Shown here piece after piece: positions 1 through 5,128 of a stretch of DNA of 5,128 bases. How positions within the stretch are numbered: the first letter of the stretch is position 1; every line of letters begins with the position of its first letter. Origin of the DNA: Xanthobacteraceae bacterium (GTDB lineage Bacteria; Pseudomonadota; Alphaproteobacteria; Rhizobiales; Xanthobacteraceae); the NCBI GenBank assembly GCA_030043175.1, contig JASHYD010001463.1, positions 1 through 5,128 on the forward strand. The letters run 5' to 3'. The translations under genes were made by a program, and so were the position numbers. The notes beneath the pieces are model-generated. The model had not been told where the DNA came from. It was given only the letters and a program-made list of their open reading frames with translations, and did not search any database.

Positions 1-1
1 A

Positions 2-346
2 AACGCTGACGAGATGCGAATAGGCAATGACCGCAAGCCGCGCTTTCTCTCCAACAACGCCGGCGGCATCCTGGGCGGCATCTCCACCGGCCAGCCGATC
101 GTTGCACGGTTCGCCGTCAAGCCGACCTCGTCGATCTTGACGCCGCGCCGCACCGTCGACCGCTATGGCCGCGAAACCGAGATCACCACCAAGGGCCGCC
201 ACGACCCGTGCGTCGGCATCCGGGCGGTCCCGGTCGGCGAGGCTATGATGGCGTGCGTGCTCGCCGATCACTATCTGCGTCACCGCGCCCAGGTCGGTGA
301 AAGCCCAGCCTGGCCGTTTGAGAAGGTCGAAGATGAGCGCCCGTGA
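2..346 (+). CDS. aroC: Chorismate synthase, C-terminal part (5' end outside window)
   Basis: Chorismate synthase catalyses the last shikimate-pathway step, the trans-1,4 elimination of phosphate from 5-enolpyruvylshikimate-3-phosphate to chorismate, and needs reduced FMN; it is a cytoplasmic tetramer. Only the last 114 codons are here, against about 360 for the family, and the frame is open to the window edge, so the gene is cut by the window and not broken. The visible part contains the glycine-rich [17 protein letters not shown] block, the KPTSSI segment at the flavin/substrate site, and the [17 protein letters not shown] block that matches the C-terminal family signature. The methionine at 14 is internal: the codons before it (NADE) continue the family sequence. 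The stop at 344-346 lies inside the next gene, so the two are probably co-transcribed and translationally coupled. Identification is firm; the operon inference rests on the overlap. Confidence 0.96.
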   Translation, partial: NADEMRIGNDRKPRFLSNNAGGILGGISTGQPIVARFAVKPTSSILTPRRTVDRYGRETEITTKGRHDPCVGIRAVPVGEAMMACVLADHYLRHRAQVGESPAWPFEKVEDERP

Positions 347-1427
347 ATCGCAACTCTTCGTGGAAGAGGTGGCCGCTGCCTTCGGGCGCGGTGAGATCGT
401 CGTGGTGGCCGACGACGACGATCGCGAGAACGAAGGCGATCTGTTTGTCGCGGCCTCGGTGTGCACGCCCGAGAAGATGGCCTTCATCAGGCGACACACC
501 TCGGGCATTGTGTGCGCGCCGCTGTCGGCGGAGGAAGCCAAGCGGCTGCACCTTGATCCCATGGTGGCGTTGAACGATGCCCCGCTCGGCACTGCGTTCA
601 CGGTCTCGGTCGATGTGCGCCACGGTCTCACCACCGGCATTTCGGCTGAAGAACGCACCAACACGGTGCGAGCGCTCGCCAATCCCAACAGCGGCGCGGC
701 CGATTTCGTCCGTCCCGGACACGTGTTTCCGCTGGTGGCGCGCGAGGGCGGGGTGCTGATGCGCTCCGGTCATACCGAGGCCTGCGTCGATCTCTGCCGG
801 CTCGCCGGTGTGCCCCCGGTGGGCGTGCTGGCGGAACTCATGAACGACGACGGCAGCGTGATGCGCGGCGCCGAGGTCAAGCAGTTCGCGGAGAAGCACG
901 GACTCAAGCACATCACCATCGCGGATCTCATCGGCTATCGGCAGGTGCGGGAAAAGTTGGTCGAGCGGGTGGGCGAGTTCACGGTTCCGACCGAGATCGG
1001 CACCCTCAGGGGGTATGCCTATGTGACGCCGTTTGACAAGGTCCACCATATGGCACTGGTCCATGGCCGCATTGGCGATGGCCGCGGCGTTCTCACGAGG
1101 CTGCACCGCGAGAACATTCTGCGCGATATTTTTGGGGGCGCCACGGCGGTGCACCAAGCGCTGAGCCGGTTCGGCAAGGACGGGCGCGGCGTCATCGTGA
1201 TCCTGCGTGATGGTTCGGCCGGCGTGCCCGTATCGGCACTGCCGCAAAACGGCGACTGCGGGGCGGAAGCCGCACGCCAGCGGCAGTGGCGCGAGATCGG
1301 CCTCGGCGCACAAATCCTCAAGGACCTCGGCATTTTCTCGATTCGCCTGTTGACTTCGGCCGAGCACCGCTACGTGGGTCTCGCGGGCTTCGGCATCGAG
1401 ATCGCCGCAAGCGAGCCGATCGGGTAG
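333..1427 (+). CDS. ribB: RibBX-type 3,4-dihydroxy-2-butanone-4-phosphate synthase with degenerate GTP cyclohydrolase II-like domain
   Basis: The N-terminal domain (about residues 5-205 of 364) converts ribulose 5-phosphate to 3,4-dihydroxy-2-butanone 4-phosphate plus formate, the four-carbon precursor of riboflavin. The catalytic set is present: the DRENEGD loop (30-36) with R31, E32 and E34, RHTSGIVC (54-61), GHTEACVDL (146-154) with H147, and E168 at the expected spacing. Residues 208-363 align with GTP cyclohydrolase II (RibA), including a C-terminal run like [10 protein letters not shown] and RLLTS. The zinc motif, however, has become [14 protein letters not shown] (256-269), the three zinc cysteines are missing, and the only cysteine in this half is C309. 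This fits the RibBX hybrids known in Proteobacteria, so cyclohydrolase activity is unlikely and another ribA should exist elsewhere. I chose ATG 333 over the in-frame ATG at 297 because AGAAGG (321-326) lies 6 bases ahead and family homology begins here. It overlaps aroC by 14 bases. Databases may label it ribBA. Confidence 0.93.
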   Translation: MSARESQLFVEEVAAAFGRGEIVVVADDDDRENEGDLFVAASVCTPEKMAFIRRHTSGIVCAPLSAEEAKRLHLDPMVALNDAPLGTAFTVSVDVRHGLTTGISAEERTNTVRALANPNSGAADFVRPGHVFPLVAREGGVLMRSGHTEACVDLCRLAGVPPVGVLAELMNDDGSVMRGAEVKQFAEKHGLKHITIADLIGYRQVREKLVERVGEFTVPTEIGTLRGYAYVTPFDKVHHMALVHGRIGDGRGVLTRLHRENILRDIFGGATAVHQALSRFGKDGRGVIVILRDGSAGVPVSALPQNGDCGAEAARQRQWREIGLGAQILKDLGIFSIRLLTSAEHRYVGLAGFGIEIAASEPIG

Positions 1428-1458
1428 GCGGCGGACCGATCAGCCGCATGCCTGGCGG

Positions 1459-1551
1459 CAGGGAATTTGCGAATTGAGGCCTGATTCGGCGCTTTCGCAC
1501 AGCAATTGGCTGGGTTGCGCTCAGTTCCCTGTTGCAAAAACAGGGAATTTG
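1459..1551. repeat. Direct 11-base repeat flanking the gap after ribB
   Basis: The sequence CAGGGAATTTG occurs at 1459-1469 and again at 1541-1551, 82 bases apart, in the gap between ribB and the DUF1194 gene. The second copy forms the right arm and 3' flank of the inverted repeat at 1525-1547. The pattern of short CAGGGAA/TTCCCTG units resembles small palindromic elements scattered in Bradyrhizobium-type genomes, but that comparison is from memory and was not tested. It could equally be chance reuse of a short word around a terminator. Confidence 0.5.
1525..1547. terminator. Perfect 9-bp inverted repeat, possible ribB terminator or dispersed palindrome
   Basis: TTCCCTGTT (1525-1533) and AACAGGGAA (1539-1547) are perfect reverse complements around a five-base loop GCAAA. 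The stem extends by a G-T and an A-T pair (1524/1548, 1523/1549). On the + strand it is followed by TTTGATT, a weak T tract, so it could end transcription about 100 bases beyond the ribB stop. The stem is less GC-rich than usual for an intrinsic terminator in such DNA. A dispersed repeat unit is the alternative reading. Confidence 0.45.
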
Positions 1552-1707
1552 ATTGCGTGGGGACCGCCATCCGCCGCTGGAAGATGCTCTGGCTGCGCCT
1601 GCCAGCAGCGCAACCCGGGTCCTCGAGCGCGGGCTTCTTTCGCTCCACACCGCTTTCCTTGTTCGCCCGGGCATGCCAGCATAGCGGCATCACCCGCGGA
1701 GCCGACC

Positions 1708-2577
1708 ATGCGCGCACACACGATGTTTTTCGCCGCTGCCGCAATCGGCGGTCTGGCACTGGTCTCGACGATGTTCATAAACGGCGGTCCCGTGATCGAT
1801 GGGGCCGCAGCCCAGGTGCGCGGCCAGCCGTCCGCGGTCGGAACTGATGTGGACGTGGAGCTCGTGATCGCCGTCGACGTCTCCTACTCCATGGACCCGG
1901 ACGAGCAGGCGCTCCAGCGGGAGGGCTACATCCTTGGGCTCACCTCGCCGGAGTTCCTCAATGCGTTGCAGCAAGGGCTTCACGGCAAGATCGCGGTAAC
2001 GTATTTCGAATGGGCGGGCGCGGCCGACCAGAAGATCGTGGTGCCCTGGCGGATCGTCGACAGCCCCGCCGCCGCCAAGGCCTTCACGGACGAGATTGCG
2101 GCGGCGCCCTACCGGCGCGCCTACCGCACCTCGATTTCCGGCGCGCTGCATTTCGCTCTGCCGCTGTTCGAACAGTCAGGTTTTCACGGCCTGCGACGCG
2201 TGATCGACGTGTCGGGCGATGGCGTCAACAATCAGGGCGACGTCGTGACGATCGTGCGGGACGCGGTGCTGGAGCGCGGCATCACGATCAACGGTCTGCC
2301 GATCCTGCTCAAGCCGCCTTCTTTCGCGAGCATGGACATCGAGGACCTCGACATCTACTACGAGGACTGCGTGATCGGCGGCCCCGGCGCGTTCGTGATC
2401 GCGATCCGGCGACGGGACCAGTTCCGCGAAGCGACACGCACCAAGCTCGTGCAGGAGATCGCAAGCCGTGAAACGGCGCCGCGCGTTATCCGCGCCGCCG
2501 CGGACAAGCCGCGCATCTCCTGCATCATTGGGGAACGCATGTGGCAGCAGCGCTGGGGGGACTTTGATTTCAGGTGA
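1708..2577 (+). CDS. Secreted DUF1194 protein with von Willebrand factor A-type fold
   Basis: A 289-residue protein I recognise as a DUF1194 family member; no function is established for the family. Residues 1-35 look like a signal peptide: a short basic start (MRAH), a hydrophobic stretch (about 7-24) and a GAAA|Q cleavage site, so it should act in the periplasm or outside. The mature part opens with a beta strand ending in AVDVSYSMD (55-63), which supplies the D57-x-S59-x-S61 metal-ion-dependent adhesion site. T141 in RTSISGAL and D168/D171 in IDVSGDG are likely further metal ligands. Cysteines C221 and C272 could form a disulfide. This suggests metal-dependent binding to an unknown protein or surface partner. 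I chose ATG 1708 because GGAG (1698-1701) sits 6 bases upstream and the signal peptide begins there; the frame is open to an earlier ATG at 1474, but that extension reads as spacer. It lies 280 bases after ribB and may have its own promoter. Confidence 0.88.
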   Translation: MRAHTMFFAAAAIGGLALVSTMFINGGPVIDGAAAQVRGQPSAVGTDVDVELVIAVDVSYSMDPDEQALQREGYILGLTSPEFLNALQQGLHGKIAVTYFEWAGAADQKIVVPWRIVDSPAAAKAFTDEIAAAPYRRAYRTSISGALHFALPLFEQSGFHGLRRVIDVSGDGVNNQGDVVTIVRDAVLERGITINGLPILLKPPSFASMDIEDLDIYYEDCVIGGPGAFVIAIRRRDQFREATRTKLVQEIASRETAPRVIRAAADKPRISCIIGERMWQQRWGDFDFR

Positions 2578-2593
2578 GCCGGAACCGGGCCGC

Positions 2594-2842
2594 CTACCTT
2601 GCCCGTGCCTTTATAGCTTCTACCTCGCGATCGCGGGGCGGCGCGTTCGTGATGAGGGTACCAAGCAGCGCTTGCGCCGCCGCGGTTACCTGATCCACGG
2701 CGCGGTCGAAAGCAACCCGGTTCGCCGCGGAGGGACGCGCAAAGCCGCTCAGCTTGCGGACGAACTGAAGGGCAGACGCCCGGATCTCGTCCTCGGTGGC
2801 AGGCGGTTCGAAGTTATGCAAGGTCTTGATGTTGCGGCACAT
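2594..2842 (-). CDS. DUF2277 family small protein
   Basis: An 82-residue protein beginning MCRNIKTL and containing FEPPATEDEIRASALQFVRK (11-30), KLSGF (30-34), and a C-terminal TNAPPRDREVEAIKARAR segment, which I recognise as DUF2277. The family's function is unknown. It lacks a signal peptide or membrane segment, looks mostly helical, and should be cytoplasmic. An in-frame ATG lies 26 codons upstream (2920), but family homology starts at 2842, and GAGGA (complement of 2851-2855) is 8 bases before that codon. From memory, relatives run a few residues longer with more basic residues after KARAR, so this copy may be slightly short at the C-terminus. It faces the DUF1194 gene, with only 16 bases between the stop codons. 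Confidence 0.85.
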   Translation of the reverse strand: MCRNIKTLHNFEPPATEDEIRASALQFVRKLSGFARPSAANRVAFDRAVDQVTAAAQALLGTLITNAPPRDREVEAIKARAR

Positions 2843-3175
2843 GTCCAATTTCCTCAAGAGTTGGGTACGCCCTGCACCGCTGTCGACAAACAACGCGACT
2901 TCAGCAGCGCCCCGGAACACCGATCACTGGTTCGAATTTCTCACCGTGTTTCATCCACCAAGTGGCCTTCAGTATTGTGCGGCAGCAGGAATACCAACCC
3001 GCTATCGCTCGGCGACGACAAGTTGACGAGGGCGCATCTGCATCCGCGACACCTTCGTGGTGGCAAACGCCCGTCCAAAAAAATGTCTTGGCGCTGATCT
3101 CCGGTTAATCGTCGGTTGCGAACTCGGGCGCGCTCACGCCGATCGGGCCTTCATGGGGTCTGCACGATCGCACAA

Positions 3176-3215
3176 GATGCCACGAGGCATCAATTGCAGC
3201 CGGCCCGCGGCTTTT
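3176..3215 (+). terminator. Two adjacent hairpins ending in TTTT, possible terminator
   Basis: GATGCC (3176-3181) pairs with GGCATC (3186-3191) around ACGA. Six bases later AGCCG (3198-3202) pairs with CGGCT (3208-3212) around a five-base loop, followed immediately by T residues up to 3215. The second hairpin has the shape of a weak intrinsic terminator on the + strand, but no + strand gene precedes it closely; the nearest ends at 2577. Chance in GC-rich DNA is a fair alternative. Confidence 0.25.
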
Positions 3216-3318
3216 GATGGACATCCGCCCGCTGCTGGACCATAGACTCCAGCCAGTAATCCCACACATGGCCGCTCTCTGTGCCGGGCCGGGCCAGTAA
3301 ACAGGAGGAAGCCCCAAC

Positions 3319-3504
3319 ATGCCGACAACGCTGCCCGAACCCCGCAAGCGGTCCAAAATCGTCACGTGGGCGCGCGACGGCGAGATTGCTGTTCTCCTGG
3401 TAGCCTTTTGGTTCATGACGAGACACAGCTCCGAGGGCAGGAAAAAATTTCATCAGGCACTAACGTCCGTGCGAAACGAGCGGCGACGACGAGCCAGCAC
3501 GTAA
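3319..3504 (+). CDS. Possible small protein of 61 residues, unknown
   Basis: I do not recognise this product. The reason to list it is the start: AGGAGG (3303-3308), an ideal Shine-Dalgarno match, lies 10 bases before ATG 3319. The peptide is very basic, with RKRSK near residues 9-13, a short hydrophobic stretch IAVLLVAFWFM (about 23-33) that could be membrane-associated, and a basic tail NERRRRAST. Single hydrophobic helix proteins of this size exist in many bacteria, but the stretch is short, codon use is not clearly coding, and an overlapping + frame from 3366 and a minus frame cover the same DNA. It could also be the start of a decayed gene. Confidence 0.3.
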   Translation: MPTTLPEPRKRSKIVTWARDGEIAVLLVAFWFMTRHSSEGRKKFHQALTSVRNERRRRAST

Positions 3505-3555
3505 CTCCTCGACGGTTAGCGCGCCAGGTTTGGCCCCACAGTTCTACTTTTCGGC

Positions 3556-3599
3556 GCAAAGTTGAGCTTTGCCGCATCAGCGGCGACCGCGTGGCAAAG
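3556..3599. repeat. Three-part inverted repeat able to form two alternative hairpins
   Basis: GCAAAG (3556-3561), CTTTGCC (3567-3573) and GGCAAAG (3593-3599) are mutually complementary in such a way that the central segment can pair with either neighbour. The first option has a five-base loop TTGAG. The second encloses a further small stem, GCGG/CCGC. This is seen directly; whether the RNA is made or switches is unknown. It sits just before the GC-rich hairpin at 3605-3626. Confidence 0.5.
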
Positions 3600-3604
3600 T
3601 AAAG

Positions 3605-3626
3605 CCCGCCAGGCGTGACCGGCGGG
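3605..3626 (-). terminator. GC-rich hairpin with T-rich tail on the minus strand
   Basis: CCCGCC (3605-3610) and GGCGGG (3621-3626) are perfect reverse complements; inner GG/CC pairs (3612-3613, 3619-3620) extend the stem past one bulged A. Read on the minus strand the hairpin is followed by CTTTACTTT, so it could terminate transcripts coming from the dioxygenase at 3991, whose stop lies about 365 bases upstream in that direction. The + strand side has no T tract. Confidence 0.35.
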
Positions 3627-3716
3627 GCCTGCAAACTTGATGGTGGCGCCGCTGCAACCCTTTCGAATTCTGCGCGGAAGGTAGCTACGGTCTTGAACGC
3701 GCCCTTTCAGTTGCGC

Positions 3717-3751
3717 GCTCCCGGCACCGGGGGATAGCTCCTCACGGGAGC
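3717..3751 (+). promoter_or_regulatory. Overlapping hairpins that could hide a Shine-Dalgarno sequence
   Basis: GCTCCCG (3717-3723) is the exact reverse complement of CGGGAGC (3745-3751), and GCTCC (3737-3741) can compete for the same right arm. A local hairpin CTCCCG/CGGGGG (3718-3733, one wobble pair) can hold the left arm instead. The right arm contains GGGAG, which sits 6 bases before ATG 3757, so pairing would hide the ribosome site of the 26-codon frame. The structures are seen by eye; any regulatory role is inference. Confidence 0.25.
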
Positions 3752-3756
3752 AAGTC

Positions 3757-3837
3757 ATGAATCGCAAGGGACACGTCAGCCGGCAATTCGGATGCGCGCA
3801 CCGGTTCTGGTGCCAGATAGGGCAGAGGCGCCGATGA
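3757..3837 (+). CDS. Possible 26-residue peptide, unknown
   Basis: ATG 3757 follows GGGAG (3746-3750) by six bases and reads 26 codons to TGA at 3835-3837. The peptide begins MNRKGHVSRQF and contains two cysteines and two aromatic residues in HRFWCQIG, with an RRR end. I recognise no family. No gene follows on the + strand, so it does not look like a leader peptide of a downstream operon. The hairpins before it are the main reason to keep it in view; chance is the more likely explanation. Confidence 0.15.
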   Translation: MNRKGHVSRQFGCAHRFWCQIGQRRR

Positions 3838-3990
3838 CCGGGACGTGGGCAACGACGCTATAATACCGCGAACCTGCACGACGGCCGGCGCCGCGCGCAA
3901 TTTCTCAATAACCTACCGCGGCGCGAGTCATGATCAGAACGTGCTGCCCTCCACGCCAGCGAAAAGAACCAATTTGAATGCCTCGATAGT

Positions 3991-4854
3991 TCAGACCGGT
4001 CGATCATCCTTGAGCATGACCCGGTACAGATACCGCACTTCGCTCACCGGGTAATCTCCGTTTGCTTTGTGCATCAGACAGCGATTATCCCAGATCACGA
4101 GATCGCCGGCCTTCCACTTGTGGCGGTACTGGAATTTCTCCTGAGTTGCATGTTCGAGCAGCTCATCGAGCAGCGACAGCGCTTCCTGTTCCGGCATTCC
4201 GACAATCCCTTCGATACGGATCGGATTGATGTAGAGCGCCTTGCGGCCTGTTCGCGGATGCGTTCTGACGATCGGATGAGTGACCAACTCCGACGCAATC
4301 TTCCTTCGGTCTTGCGTCAGGCTCGGAAGCTTTCGCTCGCTGTATCTGCTTTGATAGACGTGCCGCGCTTGCAGGCCGTCGATGCGCTTCTTCATCGCTT
4401 CGTGAAGCGCATCGTATGCCTGGTACATGTTAACGAATTGCGTGTCGCCGCCGGTCTTCGGGAGCTTCACGGCATAAAGCGCCGTCGCCTTCGGCGGCTC
4501 GACATCATTCGAGTGATCGGTATGGTATCCCTCGCCGGGGATGTAGACCCGCCCGTCCTCGAATTTCTCCTGATTGGAGATGTAGTGGATTTGCGGACAT
4601 TCGGGGACAGCAAAGCGCGGATTGTGCTGCAAAAAGATCTCGCCGAAGATCTTCATCGCTTCCAGAAACCGGGGAGCGTTCAGCAGCTGGTCGCGGATCG
4701 CAATCACGGAGTGGTCGAGAAAGGCCTGGTTCAGCCGTTTGCGGGTTGGCTCGCCGATCGGACCGCTGAGATCAACGCCGGCAATCTCGGCGCCGGTATG
4801 ATCCGACAAGCGCGCCACCGCAAAGCAATCCCGGGCCACGACCACTTTCTCCAT
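3991..4854 (-). CDS. TauD/TfdA family Fe(II)/2-oxoglutarate-dependent dioxygenase
   Basis: A 287-residue cytoplasmic oxygenase that should couple decarboxylation of 2-oxoglutarate to hydroxylation of an organic substrate using Fe(II) and O2. The metal triad is visible: H111-x-D113 in GYHTDHSN, and distal H262 in WDNRCLMHKANGDY. R274 and R278 follow at the spacing of the 2-oxoglutarate-binding arginines of E. coli TauD. Other family blocks are TGAEIAGVDLSGPI (20-33), ATALYAVKLPKTGGDTQFVN (123-142) and THPRTGRKALYINP (198-211). Length fits the family. The substrate cannot be read from sequence: taurine, other sulfonates or sulfate esters, aryloxyalkanoates and unrelated acids are all used by relatives. 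I chose ATG 4854 because homology begins soon after; no clear Shine-Dalgarno is visible, and the frame runs on to an ATG at 4965 through non-homologous sequence. G+C is lower (about 50-60% in sampled lines, one at 70%) than in the left-hand genes. It stands alone, with no transporter or regulator in view. Confidence 0.92.
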   Translation of the reverse strand: MEKVVVARDCFAVARLSDHTGAEIAGVDLSGPIGEPTRKRLNQAFLDHSVIAIRDQLLNAPRFLEAMKIFGEIFLQHNPRFAVPECPQIHYISNQEKFEDGRVYIPGEGYHTDHSNDVEPPKATALYAVKLPKTGGDTQFVNMYQAYDALHEAMKKRIDGLQARHVYQSRYSERKLPSLTQDRRKIASELVTHPIVRTHPRTGRKALYINPIRIEGIVGMPEQEALSLLDELLEHATQEKFQYRHKWKAGDLVIWDNRCLMHKANGDYPVSEVRYLYRVMLKDDRPV

Positions 4855-4900
4855 GATCGGTATTGCCAATAGAGTATCAGCCAAGAGCCATTGCGAAAGA

Positions 4901-4931
4901 ATTATCCTTATAATGTTATCCCCGACAGCAA
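4901..4931 (-). promoter_or_regulatory. Possible promoter of the dioxygenase gene
   Basis: On the minus strand TTGCTG (complement of 4926-4931) is followed by the AT-rich run GATAACATTATAAGGATAAT (complement of 4901-4920). With GATAAT (4901-4906) as -10 the spacer is 19 bases, longer than ideal; TATAAG (4907-4912) is a better hexamer but too close at 13. The AT-rich patch is conspicuous in its surroundings and lies 46 bases before the start codon. Confidence 0.25.
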
Positions 4932-5128
4932 AGGCGGCGAGCGGTTCATGCGCGCAAGGCGCCAATCTGCTTTACGCCCGCTATTCAAAGCCGCAACCTC
5001 GATCCTCGTTGGCGGCTGCCTCGGTGCCGCGGACAGCTTCCGAAATCAGTTATTACCGAAAGACCGGCGTTGCGGCTCGCCGACCGTTCTAGCGGTTGCG
5101 GTTCGGGGCGTTCGATCGCGTGTCCTTT
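4932..5128. other. Window end, no gene supported
   Basis: About 200 bases upstream of the dioxygenase gene with short open frames in several phases and no recognisable protein. On the minus strand a 12-codon tail ends at a stop at 5089-5091 and could be the C-terminus of a gene lying beyond the window, but it is too short to judge. Confidence 0.4.

Larger units (their letters stand above)
2843..3990. other. Gene-poor region with inverted repeats, no recognised gene
   Basis: About 1.15 kb between the DUF2277 start and the dioxygenase stop. Open frames on both strands are short, overlap each other and match no family I know; they are rich in Arg, Ser and Pro as expected from translating non-coding GC-rich DNA. 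One 61-codon and one 26-codon frame with good ribosome sites are listed separately. The stretch holds several hairpins (3176-3215, 3556-3626, 3717-3751, 3797-3811). I see no tRNA: the TTCGAAT near 2931 has no pairing T stem. I see no insertion sequence ends or phage genes. It may be decayed genes, a small-RNA locus or simply long spacers; base composition is lower in G+C than the left half. Confidence 0.6.

Noticed and set aside
243..1367. Long minus-strand open frame (374 codons) opposite ribB
   Set aside because: It mirrors a confidently identified gene in GC-rich DNA, where antisense frames are often open. The product is rich in Arg, His and Ala and matches no family I know.
1474..1707. 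N-terminal extension of the DUF1194 gene to ATG 1474
   Set aside because: The extension would bury the signal peptide, includes the palindrome at 1525-1547, and lacks the ribosome site present before 1708.
2925..2945. GGTTCGAATTTC resembling a tRNA T loop
   Set aside because: Flanking bases do not form the five-pair T stem and no acceptor or anticodon arm can be found around it.
2468..3097. Plus-strand open frame of 209 codons
   Set aside because: It overlaps the end of the DUF1194 gene in another frame and runs opposite the DUF2277 gene; the product looks like random GC-rich translation.
3105..3453. Minus-strand frames of 87-103 codons
   Set aside because: A fragment reading HVWDYWLESMVQQR looks protein-like, but I could not place it in a family, the frames overlap each other, and no ribosome site stands out.
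3834..3864. TATAAT at 3859-3864 as a plus-strand promoter
   Set aside because: The best -35 match upstream is poor (ATGACC, 19-base spacer) and no + strand gene follows; it would only fire antisense into the dioxygenase.
4069..4872. Plus-strand open frame (267 codons) opposite the dioxygenase
   Set aside because: It lies antisense to a gene with a complete TauD-family active site, and its product has no recognisable domain.
5089..5128. Twelve-codon minus-strand tail ending at 5089-5091 as the end of another gene
   Set aside because: The sequence is plausible as a basic C-terminus, but it is too short to tell from chance.

Overview
The window looks like chromosome from an alphaproteobacterium, most likely of the Bradyrhizobium/Rhodopseudomonas group. 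The left half is GC-rich (hand-counted lines give about 63-72% G+C), codons end mostly in G or C, and the proteins resemble families common in that group (a RibB with a dead RibA-like domain, DUF1194, DUF2277, TauD/TfdA). The taxonomic call is inference from family recognition; no search was run.

Layout. Positions 2-346 (+) are the 3' end of aroC (chorismate synthase), which overlaps by 14 bases the start of a riboflavin gene at 333-1427 (+). That gene is a RibBX-type protein: an intact 3,4-dihydroxy-2-butanone-4-phosphate synthase domain joined to a GTP cyclohydrolase II-like domain without the zinc cysteines. A 280-base gap follows, carrying a strong inverted repeat and an 11-base direct repeat. 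Next comes a secreted DUF1194 protein with a von Willebrand factor A-type metal site (1708-2577, +). It converges on a small DUF2277 gene (2594-2842, -), with only 16 bases between the two stop codons.

From about 2843 to 3990 there is over 1.1 kb with no recognisable gene. It holds several inverted repeats, a 61-codon open frame with a very good Shine-Dalgarno sequence, and a 26-codon frame whose Shine-Dalgarno lies in a hairpin. The window closes with an Fe(II)/2-oxoglutarate-dependent dioxygenase of the TauD/TfdA family (3991-4854, -), of visibly lower G+C, and about 270 bases of upstream DNA with no supported gene.

How the genes fit together. Chorismate synthase and RibB are coupled physically and perhaps functionally: chorismate synthase needs reduced FMN, whose xylene-ring carbons come from the RibB product. 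The other genes show no obvious pathway link. I see no mobile element, CRISPR array, defence system or RNA gene. The window is mostly ordinary, and the most useful leads are the degenerate RibA-like domain, the structured intergenic elements and the secreted DUF1194 protein.
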